From Rhodococcus opacus (lineage in GTDB: Bacteria; Actinomycetota; Actinomycetes; Mycobacteriales; Mycobacteriaceae), in NCBI RefSeq assembly GCF_012396235.1, contig NZ_JAAXPA010000001.1:62001-126000 (forward strand): DNA of 64,000 nucleotides. Direction: 5' to 3'. Of this stretch, positions 47,821-57,066 are shown one piece after another (position 1 is the stretch's first letter; every line of letters starts with the position of its first letter). The notes beneath the pieces were generated by a model that searched no databases, was not told where the DNA came from, and saw only the letters and a list, made by a program, of their open reading frames with translations. A program made the translations under genes and the position numbers.

Positions 47821-48567
47821 ATGATCACTGCTCTGTGCTGCCGCGGCATCGGTGAGGATCGGGGCGTCAACATGCTCACCAACACCACGCAACTGCTGGA
47901 CCTCGCACGGTTCGTCGTCAAGCAGGTTCCGTGGGAGGCAAGTTACGGACCGGTGCCCGATCCGGGTGGTTCAGCGTTCGACAAGGCACTGTCCGAAGGA
48001 CGCACGCTCTTGTTGCGAATGATCGCGGAAGACCCGAATCCCGTTGTTCTGCTCGGCTACTCGGGAGGCGCTGCGCTCGCCGGCAACGTGGCAGCCGAGG
48101 TGGGGCGGGGCGTGCACCCCGCCCTGGACGTTCGCGGGGCCGGTCTGATCGCCGATCCGCTGCGGCCGGCATCTCCGGACCTGCCGGGCTGGGGAATCGC
48201 GGGACAACGCCTGATCACGGGGATGCCCGTGTGGCAGATCGCCGACCCGTTGGACGTCATCTGCTGCTGTCCGGACAACTCGCCGCTGCGCACGTTCGCG
48301 GACCAGTCGGCGGCCTTCTCACTCGCCGATCCGGCGGCGTGGGTGGCGGATCTCCTCGATCGGCTCCGCACCCGCCGGTGGCAGGCGGTGATCCTGAACT
48401 GGTGGCGACCGTGGACGGTGTGGCAGCAATACTCCGAGGCAATCGAGGATGTGAACGGTTACCTGTTCCGGGGCGACCACACCAGTTACTGGGTGCGGCT
48501 CGCCCCGGGCACCAATCGCACCTACAGTGAGCTGCTCGCCGATCGCGTCGGCAGCCTTTCGGACTGA
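47821..48567 (+). CDS. LysB-like serine esterase/cutinase-fold protein
   Basis: A 248-residue protein; ATG 47821 follows GGGAGGTTGC directly. The alpha/beta hydrolase nucleophile lies in VVLLGYSGGAALAGNVA (about residue 79), the Asp is probably in IADPLDVICC or the following loop, and the His in FRGDHTSYW (about 218). The fold order resembles phage lysin B and PE-PPE-type esterases, which cleave the ester between mycolates and arabinogalactan. There is no signal peptide, as in phage enzymes that leave with holin help. No holin or phage gene adjoins it, so it may be a domesticated phage gene or a cytosolic esterase. Confidence 0.7.
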   Translation: MITALCCRGIGEDRGVNMLTNTTQLLDLARFVVKQVPWEASYGPVPDPGGSAFDKALSEGRTLLLRMIAEDPNPVVLLGYSGGAALAGNVAAEVGRGVHPALDVRGAGLIADPLRPASPDLPGWGIAGQRLITGMPVWQIADPLDVICCCPDNSPLRTFADQSAAFSLADPAAWVADLLDRLRTRRWQAVILNWWRPWTVWQQYSEAIEDVNGYLFRGDHTSYWVRLAPGTNRTYSELLADRVGSLSD

Positions 48568-48645
48568 TCCCCGCACGCCGAGGGATTTCAGAGTGGGCCG
48601 CACGGGGCGGAGATGCAGATACATGCATTGCTCGACGCCCACCCG

Positions 48646-49779
48646 TCATCGCACTCCCCTCCGTCGTTCTCGGATCGGCAGGTGATCGATGAGGTCCGTG
48701 GCATGAACGGCACCGTCATGGGAGCGGATCCGCGCTCCCAGAGTTGCTGCGGTCACCCTGTGCGGTCCGGCTACGAGCAGCTCGCCGACAGCTGACCGGA
48801 TTCGCTCGGGCGAAGCCGTCTTGCGGAGGCAACGGGCCACGCGGCGCTGCTCCAGACTGCGGCCGATCATCTTCTGATCGAGCGCCGGGTGAATTGGCAG
48901 GATGACCAGGGGCAGGTCGTGCGCGAGGGCGCGCATCGTGGTGTCGTGGCCGCCGTGCCCGACAACGAGAGTGGCGGTCGGCAGGATCTGTTCGTGCGGA
49001 ACGTAGCCGTGCACTTCGATGTTCGGGCCCGCTGTGAGGGTGCTCGGGTCGACGGACGGCCCGGTAGTGACAACGGTGTGGGCGGACAGTCCACCGACAG
49101 CCTCGAGGACGTTCTGCAGGGCCCGCTGTTGCCCGTCGAAGTTGAGACTGCTGAGGCTGACCAGGATCAGCGGATCGCGTTCGGACACGGGTGTCAACGT
49201 GGACGGCATCGAATGGTGCACCACCCCGGTGTAGTGGACGGAGACGGGCAGGCTCCTGCGGGAGGCCGGATCGAGTTCCTTCTCGGTCGTTACCAGCGCC
49301 AGGTCCGATGACGCCCACAGCCTCAGTGGCCGTTGGCCTTTCAGACGGGCCATCACACGCGTCATACCATGCGTCACGTCTCGATACATGTACTCGTAGT
49401 AGGTGTGTACCAGCGTGACACGCATCAGGTTCGCGTCGTCGGCGGCCTGCAGGGCCCCGTACAGCAGGCAATCGACCACGACCACGTCTGTCGGCTCGCA
49501 CGCGACGGTGTCGAGTAGATCGATTCCGGGCCCGGCGTCGGTGAAGACAGCAAGCGATTGGTACACGCCGGCGATACCGGGATGTCTGGCGGTCGACTGC
49601 CAGGGTCGTGCGTGGGTGTAGGCCGTGAAGCGGAAACCGTGGCTTTCGATTCGCCGGCGTTGCTGGGCGTGTCCGAGAAATCGGACCTGGTGACCGCGGT
49701 TGCGCGCCTCCGTCGCGATGCCAAGAGCGGGTGGCACGTTGCCGCCGCCGTCCCAGGTGACGAACAGAATGCATGCCAT
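48646..49779 (-). CDS. Macrolide-type (GT1) glycosyltransferase
   Basis: A 377-residue GT-B enzyme; ATG 49779 is chosen because GGAGGCACCCC precedes it. The N-terminus is typical (ILFVTWDGGGNVPPALGIA then LGHAQQRRRIESHGFRF). The C-terminal donor side has VHGYVPHEQILPTATLVVGH and GGHDTTMRALAHDLPLVILPI, the MGT/UGT signature. Such enzymes glycosylate lipids, macrolides or other small acceptors in the cytosol, using UDP- or dTDP-sugars. No aglycone pathway lies next to it; the LysB-like gene is convergent. Confidence 0.85.
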   Translation of the reverse strand: MACILFVTWDGGGNVPPALGIATEARNRGHQVRFLGHAQQRRRIESHGFRFTAYTHARPWQSTARHPGIAGVYQSLAVFTDAGPGIDLLDTVACEPTDVVVVDCLLYGALQAADDANLMRVTLVHTYYEYMYRDVTHGMTRVMARLKGQRPLRLWASSDLALVTTEKELDPASRRSLPVSVHYTGVVHHSMPSTLTPVSERDPLILVSLSSLNFDGQQRALQNVLEAVGGLSAHTVVTTGPSVDPSTLTAGPNIEVHGYVPHEQILPTATLVVGHGGHDTTMRALAHDLPLVILPIHPALDQKMIGRSLEQRRVARCLRKTASPERIRSAVGELLVAGPHRVTAATLGARIRSHDGAVHATDLIDHLPIRERRRGVR

Positions 49780-50303
49780 GGGGTGCCTCCAGACGCTCGA
49801 GGTCGGGCCCGTTAAAAGCTGCTCGGGCAGTCGGTCCGGCAGTTGGGCTCGCACGCGGCCGAGCTGGGCCTGATCGGTGAGTTCGGCCGACGAGCAGATC
49901 GTTGCGGAAACGAGCCAGACGAGAACGTCTGTCGCCGGAGCCCGTTGGGAGAACAACAGGTCACGATCGCCTGCTTCCAATGGGTTCAGGACGTCGCATG
50001 AATGATCCGCTCTGTGGTCTACGCGGCAACCTGCGCCCGCGCCACCATCCGGTATGGGCGGGCGGCCCGACTTTCATGTCTACAACGATCGTCTCCGGAT
50101 TACCGGCCGTCAACAGCCGCGGTACAGCCGATGCGCGTAGTCGCAGCCCAGGATCGGTGCCCATGCCCCTGGGCGGCGAATTCACGCTCCGGCATCCCAG
50201 TGGGCCGATACGCAATCTCGATGAACTAGCCATACCTCATGACGCGAGCACCAAAGGCGGGCGCCGCGATGCTCGCGACGCCCGCTACTCGCCGCTTCTT
50301 CGA
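49780..50303. other. Intergenic stretch without a convincing gene
   Basis: The 524 bases between the glycosyltransferase start and the lipoprotein 3' end show open frames on both strands but none has a ribosome site, family likeness or coherent composition. The minus-strand frame that leads into the glycosyltransferase (from 49980) reads as low-grade sequence and I treat it as leader. Confidence 0.4.
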
Positions 50304-50816
50304 CTAAGGGGTGCCGCCGTCGGGGTTCTCCGCGTCCGGGTTCTCCGCGTCCGGGTTCTCCGCGTCCGGATTCTCCGCGTCCGGATTCTCCGCGTCCGGA
50401 TTCTCCGCGTCCGGATTCTCCGCGTCCGGATTCTCCGCGTCCGGGTTCTCTGCGTCCGGATTCTCACCCGCCGGGGGCTCGCCTACTGGAGGCTGCTCGA
50501 CCGCCGCCGGCGGGTTCTCGACGACGGCAGGCGGAAGCACCACCGGCGCCTGCTGCTGACCTGCGACCGGAGCCTGCCCACCCCCGCCGGAACCGCCCTG
50601 CCCGGTCCCCGACGAACCGCCGCCGCCTCCGTTCGACTCGGGTGCGACAGCCGGCGGTGCGAGCTCCGATGTCGGCGGAGCGGTCGTGGCTGCGGCGGGT
50701 GTCGCCTTAGTGGTCGAGCCAGCCGTTTCGGATGTCGGCGTCGGTTCGCTGTCGGACCCGCAGGCCGACAGCGTCAGGAGCGCACAACTTGCCGCGATAA
50801 CCACCGAGCGTTTCAA
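50304..50816 (-). CDS. Putative lipoprotein with Pro/Gly-rich stalk and ENPDA repeats
   Basis: A 170-residue protein from ATG 50816. The signal peptide ends in the lipobox LSAC, so Cys19 would be lipidated and hold the protein at the outer face of the membrane. The rest is disordered: Thr/Pro-rich, then Gly-rich ([18 protein letters not shown]), then PAV/PPV segments, and finally nine ENPDA units plus a tenth ENPDG. The repeat is acidic (net minus two per unit) and probably forms an extended stalk. No enzyme domain is present. The gene stands alone. The DNA repeat makes length variation likely. Confidence 0.8.
   Translation of the reverse strand: MKRSVVIAASCALLTLSACGSDSEPTPTSETAGSTTKATPAAATTAPPTSELAPPAVAPESNGGGGGSSGTGQGGSGGGGQAPVAGQQQAPVVLPPAVVENPPAAVEQPPVGEPPAGENPDAENPDAENPDAENPDAENPDAENPDAENPDAENPDAENPDAENPDGGTP
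50321..50470. repeat. Ten-copy 15-bp tandem repeat inside the lipoprotein gene
   Basis: The unit TTCTCCGCGTCCGGR recurs every 15 bases, with TTCTC at 50326, 50341, 50356, 50371, 50386, 50401, 50416, 50431, 50446 and 50461. Copies differ only at the last base (A or G) and one C/T. Because the unit is a multiple of three, gain or loss of copies keeps the frame. Confidence 0.9.
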
Positions 50817-50925
50817 GACCGTCTCCTTCGTTCGAGTATCTATCGATCGAACGGAACATACGGGCCGTTTGGTACGTTTTGGCGTCTTTGCGCGGAATCG
50901 TCACCCTTCCGACACGAACGGCGAA

Positions 50926-51462
50926 TCAGCTCTTCGCGTTCCTGCGCGCCGCACGCTTGGCCCAGGCATTGCGGACCATCGACAGCGGCGTCGGCGGCAC
51001 CCAGCCCAGCTGGACCGCCTGACCGAGGTCGTCCCGGGTGGCCCAGTGCTCGATGACGCGGCCGTCTTCGACGCGCAACCAGTGCGACTGCTCGACCGCC
51101 AACGATCGCCCCGTGGGCGCGAACACCTGGTCGATCGACCCCTGCTCGTCGTAGACGACGAAGGGTCCGACATGCCTGCCCTTCATGATCGTGTGGACGA
51201 CAGCGAGGTCGCCCTCGACCACGACATGCTCGACGTCGAACCGCAGCTCGGCGAACGCGGAACGCAGCCACACGGCGGAAGCGTAGAACGCGTCGGGCCC
51301 GCGCCCGCGCGTCCGCGGGGGTTCCGTCGCGCTCTCCCGGTTGAATGCGCCCGAGTGGACGACGGAATCGAAATCGGCGCGGCTTCCGTTCGCCATGATC
51401 TCCATCGCGCGAACGGCGAGGGATTTCACGTGCTCCGACGGGACCGGTTCCTCGATGCTCAC
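50926..51462 (-). CDS. SnoaL-like/ester cyclase-type protein
   Basis: A 178-residue protein. GTG 51462 ([12 protein letters not shown]) is favoured because CGGAG lies six bases upstream; a TTG at 51483 would add seven residues but has no site. The alpha+beta barrel of the SnoaL family is evident: [22 protein letters not shown] as first helix, [21 protein letters not shown] and later [17 protein letters not shown], then [21 protein letters not shown] with the usual acid residues. Members cyclise esters, isomerise or hydrolyse small molecules; which reaction is not predictable. It is divergent from the HAD/GH65 pair. Confidence 0.75.
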   Translation of the reverse strand: MSIEEPVPSEHVKSLAVRAMEIMANGSRADFDSVVHSGAFNRESATEPPRTRGRGPDAFYASAVWLRSAFAELRFDVEHVVVEGDLAVVHTIMKGRHVGPFVVYDEQGSIDQVFAPTGRSLAVEQSHWLRVEDGRVIEHWATRDDLGQAVQLGWVPPTPLSMVRNAWAKRAARRNAKS

Positions 51463-51608
51463 GGTGCACTCCGCAACAGTCAATGGGAACTCTCAGTATT
51501 CGACCGCCGCCGACTGGAAGTCAACGACCTGATGCCGGTCCGATCGGGTGCGGGATTTGCGCGCGCCTCAGCGAAACCGCCGTCGACGGCGGTACCGTCG
51601 GGGAGGTG

Positions 51609-52334
51609 ATGGGACTGCCTGATGCGATCTCGGCCTGCTTGTTCGATCTCGACGGTGTGCTCACGGCAACGGCGGTGCTGCACCGGAAGGCGTGGAAACG
51701 CACGTTCGACGAGTTCCTGAAGCATCGCGAGGGCACCAACTTCCGGCCGTTCACCGACCAGGACTACTACGACTACGTCGACGGACGCCCCCGCGCCGAC
51801 GGGGTCCGGACCTTTCTCACGTCCCGCAACATCACGTTGCCGGAGGGGTCGCCGGACGATCCACCCGGCGCCGAGACCGTGAACGGTGTCGGGAACAGCA
51901 AGAACCGACTGCTGCTGAAAGTCATCGAAGAGGAAGGCGTCAGCCCCTACCCCGGTTCGGTCCGCTACATCAGCGCGGCGTACGACGCCGGCCTGAAGAT
52001 CGCCGTCGTCACGTCGTCCGCGAACGGCAAGGCCGTCCTCGACGCGGCCGATCTCAGCCGCTACGTCCACGTCCGCATCGACGGGGTCGTGATCACCGAG
52101 CAGGGTCTCCGCGGGAAACCCGCGCCGGATTCGTTCCTCGCAGCCGCCCGCGCCCTCAACGTCCATCCCGATCAGGCGGCCGTGTTCGAGGACGCCCTGT
52201 CCGGAGTGGAAGCGGGGCGGGCAGGCGAATTCGGCTACGTCGTCGGGGTCAATCGCAACGATCAGGCCGAGGCGCTACGCGAGCACGGCGCCGACGTGGT
52301 GGTGAACGACCTGGCCGAACTTCTGGAAAGGTGA
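51609..52334 (+). CDS. HAD-family beta-phosphoglucomutase-like enzyme
   Basis: A protein of 241 residues from ATG 51609 (GTG 51606 is possible; GGGAGG overlaps these, so the exact start is unsure). The HAD nucleophile motif is [10 protein letters not shown] near residue 10, with [12 protein letters not shown] (motif II Ser/Thr) and [15 protein letters not shown] followed by [16 protein letters not shown] (motifs III and IV). The cap has a [12 protein letters not shown] helix. Beta-phosphoglucomutase turns beta-glucose-1-phosphate into glucose-6-phosphate. Two bases separate it from the GH65 phosphorylase gene, whose product would be that substrate, so the two act in sequence. Confidence 0.85.
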   Translation: MGLPDAISACLFDLDGVLTATAVLHRKAWKRTFDEFLKHREGTNFRPFTDQDYYDYVDGRPRADGVRTFLTSRNITLPEGSPDDPPGAETVNGVGNSKNRLLLKVIEEEGVSPYPGSVRYISAAYDAGLKIAVVTSSANGKAVLDAADLSRYVHVRIDGVVITEQGLRGKPAPDSFLAAARALNVHPDQAAVFEDALSGVEAGRAGEFGYVVGVNRNDQAEALREHGADVVVNDLAELLER

Positions 52335-52336
52335 GC

Positions 52337-54676
52337 ATGGACGACAAGGGCTACGAGATCTCACCGTGGCAGCTGCGCTGGCGCGGACTGGATCTGGAGG
52401 CACTGCACGCCACCGAATCCACCTTCGCACTGTCCAACGGACACATCGGGATTCGTGGCACGTTCGAGGAGGGTGAACCGCGCGGTCTCCCCGGCACCTA
52501 CCTCAACGGGTTCTACGAGCAACGTCCCCTGCCCTACGCGGAGGCGGGCTACGGCTACCCCGAGGACGGGCAGACCGTCGTGAACGTGACCGACGGCAGC
52601 ATCATCCGCCTGCTCGTGGAGGACGAGCCCATGGACATGCGTTACGGGAGTGCACCGGCGCACGAGCGCGTCCTTGACTTCCGCTCGGGCACCCTGCGCC
52701 GCACCACCGAGTGGACGTCGCCGACCGGGCGCCGGGTGCGTATCCACTCGGAACGACTCGTCTCGTTCACCTCGCGCGCGGTCGCCGCCATCCACTACGA
52801 GGTCGAGCCGCTCGATGGCGATATCGAACTCGTCCTGCAGTCGGATCTGCTCGCCAACGAACACATCCCGGCCCGCACGGACGACCCGAGAGTGGCTGCC
52901 GCCCTGGACAGTCCACTTGTCTCCGATTTCGCTGCCGCCCACGACTTCAAGGCTGTGCTCGCCCATCACACGAGGGCGTCGGGACTGCGGATGGCCGCGG
53001 GGATGGACCACGAGATCGACTATCCCGCCAACGGGCGGTGCAGTATCGAGACCGAAGAGGATCTGGCACGGCTCACCGTCGCTGTCGACATCCCGCAGGG
53101 TGAACGCCTGAGGGTGACGAAATACCTGGCGTACGGGTGGTCGGCGCGGCGCTCGACTCCGGCTCTGCGCGGCCAGGTGGAGGGGGCGCTCGCCGGCGCA
53201 CTCGAAACCGGCTGGGAAACCCTGCTGAAACGGCAGCGCGAGTATCTCGACGCCTTCTGGGAGACGGCGGACGTCGAGATCGACGGCGACGCGGAACTTC
53301 AGCAGGCGGTGCGGTTTGCGCTGTTCCACGTGCTGCAGGCGGGTGCTCGCGGTGAATCGCGGGCGATCCCCGCGAAGGGCCTGACCGGGCCCGGATACGA
53401 CGGACATGCGTTCTGGGATACCGAGACGTTCGTCCTCCCGCTGCTCACGTACACGGTGCCGGACTCGGCCCGCGACGCACTGCGCTGGCGGCACTCCACG
53501 CTCGACAAGGCGAAGAACCGTGCCGTGCAGCTGGGGCAGGCAGGCGCCGTGTTCCCGTGGCGCTCGATCGACGGCGAAGAATGCTCCGGCTATTGGCCCG
53601 CGGGAACCGCGGCCTTCCACGTGGGTGCCGACGTCGCCGCGGCGACATCCCGGTACCTGGCCGCGACCGGGGACGAGGAGTTCGAAGCCGAATGCGGCGT
53701 CGAACTGCTCGTGGAGACCGCCCGGCTGTGGACGTCGCTCGGCCATCACAATGCGCAGGGCGAGTTCCGAATCGACGGTGTCACCGGGCCGGACGAATAC
53801 ACCGCCGTCGCCGACAACAACGTGTTCACCAATCTGATGGCGCAGAAGAATCTGCACGACGCGGCGGCCGCCTGCGAGAGACGCCCCGGCCTGGCGCGCG
53901 AGCTCGGTGTGGACGACGAGGAAGCAGCACTCTGGCGAGATGCCGCCGAGCACATGCGCATCCCGTTCGATGACGCTCTCGGCGTCCACCAGCAATCCGA
54001 CGCCTTCACGCACCACGCCGAGTGGGACTTCGAAGGCACACCACCCGAGCATTATCCGCTGCTGCTCCACTACCCGTACTTCGATCTCTACCGCAAGCAG
54101 GTGGTGAAGCAGGCCGACCTGGTGCTCGCGATGTATCTTCGGGGCGACGCCTTCACCCACGAACAGAAGATCGCCAATTTCGCCTATTACGAGGCACTGA
54201 CGGTTCGGGACTCGTCCCTGTCGGCGTGCGTGCAGTCCGTGATGGCCGCCGAGGTCGGGCAACTTCAACTCGCCTACGACTACCTCGCCGAGGCCGCTCT
54301 GACCGATCTCCACGACCTCCACGCCAACGTGGAGAACGGATTGCACATCGCCTCACTCGCCGGAACGTGGATGGCGTGTGTCGCGGGATTCGGTGGAATG
54401 CGCGACCACGGCGGCAACATCTCGTTCGCACCGCGGATACCACCACAGCTGGTCAATCTGTCATTCCGGATGACGGTGCGGGGCAGCCAGATCCACGTGG
54501 ACGTCCGCGCCAAGACCGCAACCTACCGCCTGCTGTCCGGCGAACCGGTGCAGCTCGCTCATCACGGCAGCCCGTTCACTCTCGACTCCTTCCCGGTCAC
54601 GCGGCCGATCCCCGAACTGCCGATCACCGCGCCCGTGCGACAACCGTACGGGCGCGCACCCGTGCGTCGAGGCTGA
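52337..54676 (+). CDS. GH65 disaccharide phosphorylase (trehalose/maltose type)
   Basis: A 779-residue enzyme from ATG 52337. The N-terminal beta-sandwich begins ISPWQLRWRGLDLEALHATE, with LSNGHIGIRGTFEEG near residue 40. The (alpha/alpha)6 barrel contains KGLTGPGYDGHAFWDTETF (near 350) and the catalytic acid Glu487 in GVTGPDEYT, then KQADLVLAMY (phosphate-binding KQ motif, near 588), and a C-terminal beta domain. GH65 enzymes split trehalose, maltose or kojibiose with phosphate, giving beta-glucose-1-phosphate and glucose. With the mutase gene directly upstream this forms a route to glucose-6-phosphate. Trehalose is plausible because mycolata make much of it, but the specificity is not read from the sequence. 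Confidence 0.9.
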   Translation: MDDKGYEISPWQLRWRGLDLEALHATESTFALSNGHIGIRGTFEEGEPRGLPGTYLNGFYEQRPLPYAEAGYGYPEDGQTVVNVTDGSIIRLLVEDEPMDMRYGSAPAHERVLDFRSGTLRRTTEWTSPTGRRVRIHSERLVSFTSRAVAAIHYEVEPLDGDIELVLQSDLLANEHIPARTDDPRVAAALDSPLVSDFAAAHDFKAVLAHHTRASGLRMAAGMDHEIDYPANGRCSIETEEDLARLTVAVDIPQGERLRVTKYLAYGWSARRSTPALRGQVEGALAGALETGWETLLKRQREYLDAFWETADVEIDGDAELQQAVRFALFHVLQAGARGESRAIPAKGLTGPGYDGHAFWDTETFVLPLLTYTVPDSARDALRWRHSTLDKAKNRAVQLGQAGAVFPWRSIDGEECSGYWPAGTAAFHVGADVAAATSRYLAATGDEEFEAECGVELLVETARLWTSLGHHNAQGEFRIDGVTGPDEYTAVADNNVFTNLMAQKNLHDAAAACERRPGLARELGVDDEEAALWRDAAEHMRIPFDDALGVHQQSDAFTHHAEWDFEGTPPEHYPLLLHYPYFDLYRKQVVKQADLVLAMYLRGDAFTHEQKIANFAYYEALTVRDSSLSACVQSVMAAEVGQLQLAYDYLAEAALTDLHDLHANVENGLHIASLAGTWMACVAGFGGMRDHGGNISFAPRIPPQLVNLSFRMTVRGSQIHVDVRAKTATYRLLSGEPVQLAHHGSPFTLDSFPVTRPIPELPITAPVRQPYGRAPVRRG

Positions 54677-54757
54677 TCTGACACCCGGCCAGCCCGAACA
54701 CCGCGGCCGCGAGCAGCAGCGCGGCACACCGAGCCTTCGTTGTGCGACAGTGGTGCG

Positions 54758-55600
54758 ATGAGCCCTGTGGTGACGATCGACGAGTTGGCGGAATCGCTGA
54801 GCAGCGACGCTCCGCCGGTCCTTCTCGACGTGCGGTGGGCGCTCGGCGACACCGAGGGCAGGCAGCACTATCTCGACGCGCACATTCCCGGTGCCGTGTT
54901 CGTCGACCTGGACACCGAACTGGCCGCCCCGGGATCCCCGGAGCTGGGCCGGCATCCGCTGCCGACGGTGACGGACCTCCAGGACGCCGCACGCCGGTGG
55001 GGTGTCCGGGCCGGCAGCCCGGTCGTGGTCTACGACGCCACGGGGAACCTCGCCGCCGCGCGGGCGTGGTGGCTGCTGCGCTGGGCCGGAGTTGCCGACG
55101 TGACGATGCTCGACGGTGGACTCGGCGCGTGGACGTCGGCGGGCCACCCCGTCCGATCCGGCGACGAGCACCCACGACTGCCCGGTGACGTCGTGCTCAC
55201 CGCGGACCACCTGCCGACGCTGACCGCGGACGAGGCCGCCGAACTCGCCGCCCACGGTCGCCTTCTCGATGCCCGTGCCGCCGAGCGGTACTCGGGCGAG
55301 ACCGAACCCGTCGATCCCCGCGCAGGGCACATTCCCGGTGCCCGCAGCGCCCCGACGTCCGAGAATCTCGGGCCCGACGGACGGTTCGCGCCTGCCGAGG
55401 CGCTGCGCGAACGGTTCGCCGCGGTCGGCGCGGAACCCGGACGTCGCGTCGGCGTCTATTGCGGATCGGGTGTGACGGCAGCCCACCAGGTTGCGGCACT
55501 CGCGCTCGCCGGCGTTGACGCCGCCCTGTATCCGGGGTCCTGGTCGCAGTGGTCGTCCGATCCCGGCCGCCCGGTCGCCACCGGCCCCGACCCGCGGTGA
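54758..55600 (+). CDS. Thiosulfate/3-mercaptopyruvate sulfurtransferase (rhodanese)
   Basis: A 280-residue protein from ATG 54758. Two rhodanese domains: the N-terminal one (VLLDVRWALGDTEGRQHYLDAHIPGAVF shortened here to motifs VLLDVRWALG and AHIPGAVFVDLD) lacks the cysteine, and the C-terminal one has the active Cys in VYCGSGVTAAH (about 234). The loop CGSGVT agrees with mercaptopyruvate-type enzymes. It moves sulfur to cyanide or thiols in the cytosol. It stands alone, seven bases from the end of the convergent CDF transporter. Confidence 0.85.
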   Translation: MSPVVTIDELAESLSSDAPPVLLDVRWALGDTEGRQHYLDAHIPGAVFVDLDTELAAPGSPELGRHPLPTVTDLQDAARRWGVRAGSPVVVYDATGNLAAARAWWLLRWAGVADVTMLDGGLGAWTSAGHPVRSGDEHPRLPGDVVLTADHLPTLTADEAAELAAHGRLLDARAAERYSGETEPVDPRAGHIPGARSAPTSENLGPDGRFAPAEALRERFAAVGAEPGRRVGVYCGSGVTAAHQVAALALAGVDAALYPGSWSQWSSDPGRPVATGPDPR

Positions 55601-55607
55601 CGGCGAG

Positions 55608-56615
55608 TCACGCCGTCTGACCGGCCGTCTCCACGTCGTGCGCCGGATAGGCGTGGATGAGGGCGGTACTCAGCTTCGGAACGGCGTACCTGAGTGTGTG
55701 TTCGGCGGTGTGCGCCACGCGGTGCGCGTCGCGCAGGCTGGTCGAAGGGTCGACGTCGAGTTCGGCGTCGGCATGCAGGTGGTGCCCGATCCACCGCATC
55801 TTCACGCTCCGCACCCCGACCACCCCCGGTTCGGCGGCGAGGGCCCGTTCGGCGGCGTCGACGAGTTCCGGGTCGACGCCGTCCATCAACCGCCGGAACA
55901 CGTCGCGTGCCGCGGTCCGTAACACGAGCACGATCGCAGCCGTGATGACCAGGCCCACCACCGGGTCGGCGAGCGGAATCCCGACCGCGACACCACCGGC
56001 GCCCAGCACCACGGCGAGGGAGGTGAATCCGTCGGTCCGTGCGTGCAGCCCGTCGGCGACGAGCGCGGCGGAGCCGATCCGCCGACCGATCCGGATGCGA
56101 TACAGCGCCACCCATTCGTTACCGGCGAAACCGATGACACCAGCGAGGGCCACCCACCCGAGGTGGTGGATCGGCACGGGATCGAGGAGGCGGCGGGTCG
56201 CCTCGACACCCGCGACGACCGCGGACAACGCGATCATCACCACGACGAACAACCCGGCGAGGTCTTCGGCCCGGCCGTATCCGTACGTGAATCGCCGGGT
56301 GGCCGCCCGCCGTCCGAGGGCGAACGCGATCCACAGCGGAATCGCTGTCAGCGCGTCGGAGAAGTTGTGCACGGTGTCGGCGGCGAGCGCGACGGAACCG
56401 GACAACGCGACCACGATCACCTGAGCCAGGGCGGTGACGCCCAGCACCACCAGGCTGATCTTCACCGCCCGGATCCCGATCTCGCTCGCCTCGAGTGCGT
56501 CGTCGACGCTGTCCGCGGAGTCGTGGCTGTGCGGGGCGAAGATCTCGCGGATCACCCCGCGGACGCCACCCGAATGTCCGTGGCCGTGGCCGTGGGAATG
56601 TCCGTGGCCGTTCAC
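55608..56615 (-). CDS. CDF-family divalent metal exporter
   Basis: A 335-residue protein from GTG 56615, which overlaps the stop of the ArsR gene (GTGA), with GGGAGGCGGGTC before it. The His-rich N-terminus (HGHSHGHGHGHS) binds metal. Six membrane helices follow; helix II has ALAADTVHNFSDAL and helix V LVADGLHARTDGF, the HD-x3-D pairs that bind Zn, Co or Cd. The C-terminal domain (GVVGVRSVKMRWIGHHLHAD) senses metal in the cytosol. It exports zinc or a similar ion by proton exchange, under control of the adjacent ArsR protein. Confidence 0.9.
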   Translation of the reverse strand: MNGHGHSHGHGHGHSGGVRGVIREIFAPHSHDSADSVDDALEASEIGIRAVKISLVVLGVTALAQVIVVALSGSVALAADTVHNFSDALTAIPLWIAFALGRRAATRRFTYGYGRAEDLAGLFVVVMIALSAVVAGVEATRRLLDPVPIHHLGWVALAGVIGFAGNEWVALYRIRIGRRIGSAALVADGLHARTDGFTSLAVVLGAGGVAVGIPLADPVVGLVITAAIVLVLRTAARDVFRRLMDGVDPELVDAAERALAAEPGVVGVRSVKMRWIGHHLHADAELDVDPSTSLRDAHRVAHTAEHTLRYAVPKLSTALIHAYPAHDVETAGQTA

Positions 56616-57061
56616 GACCCGCCTCCCTCCGCAGCGAGGTCCGCGTCCTCGTGGATGACCTGCAGGTCGCCGGTGGCACGGTGATGTCCCGGGATACCGG
56701 GGCCCGCGTGCTCGGCATTGAACACGGCGTCGGTGACCAACTGCTGCACGTGCTCGTTGGCGACGCTGTAGTAGATGGACGTTCCCTCCCTCCGTGTGTG
56801 CACGAGCCGCGCCATCCGGAGCTTCGCGAGATGCTGCGAAACGGACGGTGCCGGCTTTCCCACCCGTTCGGCCAGCTCGTTCACCGACAGCTCGCCTCCC
56901 ACGAGTTGCCAGAGCACCTGCACCCGGGTCGCGTCGGCGAGCATGCGGAAGACCTCGACCACCAGCCCGACCTGGTCTTCGTCGAGCCGACGCCGGCAAG
57001 AGCGCATATCTGCATTCATACGCAGATAATAGTTCACTTCGTTTTGTGATGCATCAGACAC
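56612..57061 (-). CDS. ArsR/SmtB-family metal sensor repressor
   Basis: The product is 149 residues if ATG 57061 is used, or 135 from ATG 57019; neither has a strong ribosome site, so the start is unsure. The winged helix-turn-helix is clear: FRMLADATRVQVLWQLVGGE, LSVNELAERVGKPAPSVSQH and LARLVHTRREGTSIYYS-like wing. The C-terminal end is His-rich (EHVQQLV, EHAGPGIPGHHRA), fitting an alpha-5/C-terminal metal site as in KmtR or CzrA-type sensors. It should repress its own operon with the CDF exporter until Zn, Co or Ni is in excess. Confidence 0.85.
   Translation of the reverse strand: MSDASQNEVNYYLRMNADMRSCRRRLDEDQVGLVVEVFRMLADATRVQVLWQLVGGELSVNELAERVGKPAPSVSQHLAKLRMARLVHTRREGTSIYYSVANEHVQQLVTDAVFNAEHAGPGIPGHHRATGDLQVIHEDADLAAEGGGS
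57007..57028. promoter_or_regulatory. Inverted repeat TATCTGC-N8-GCAGATA at the ArsR start
   Basis: A perfect seven-base inverted repeat overlaps the candidate starts at 57019 and 57007. Its form (AT-rich, imperfect 7-8-7) suits a repressor of the ArsR/SmtB family, so it may be the operator of the ArsR-CDF operon. If ATG 57061 is the true start it would lie in the coding region, which favours the later start. Confidence 0.45.
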
Positions 57062-57066
57062 CGATT

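Noticed and set aside
50321-50470. CRISPR-like repeat array
   Set aside because: Units are 15 bases without spacers and encode ENPDA in frame inside a lipoprotein gene.
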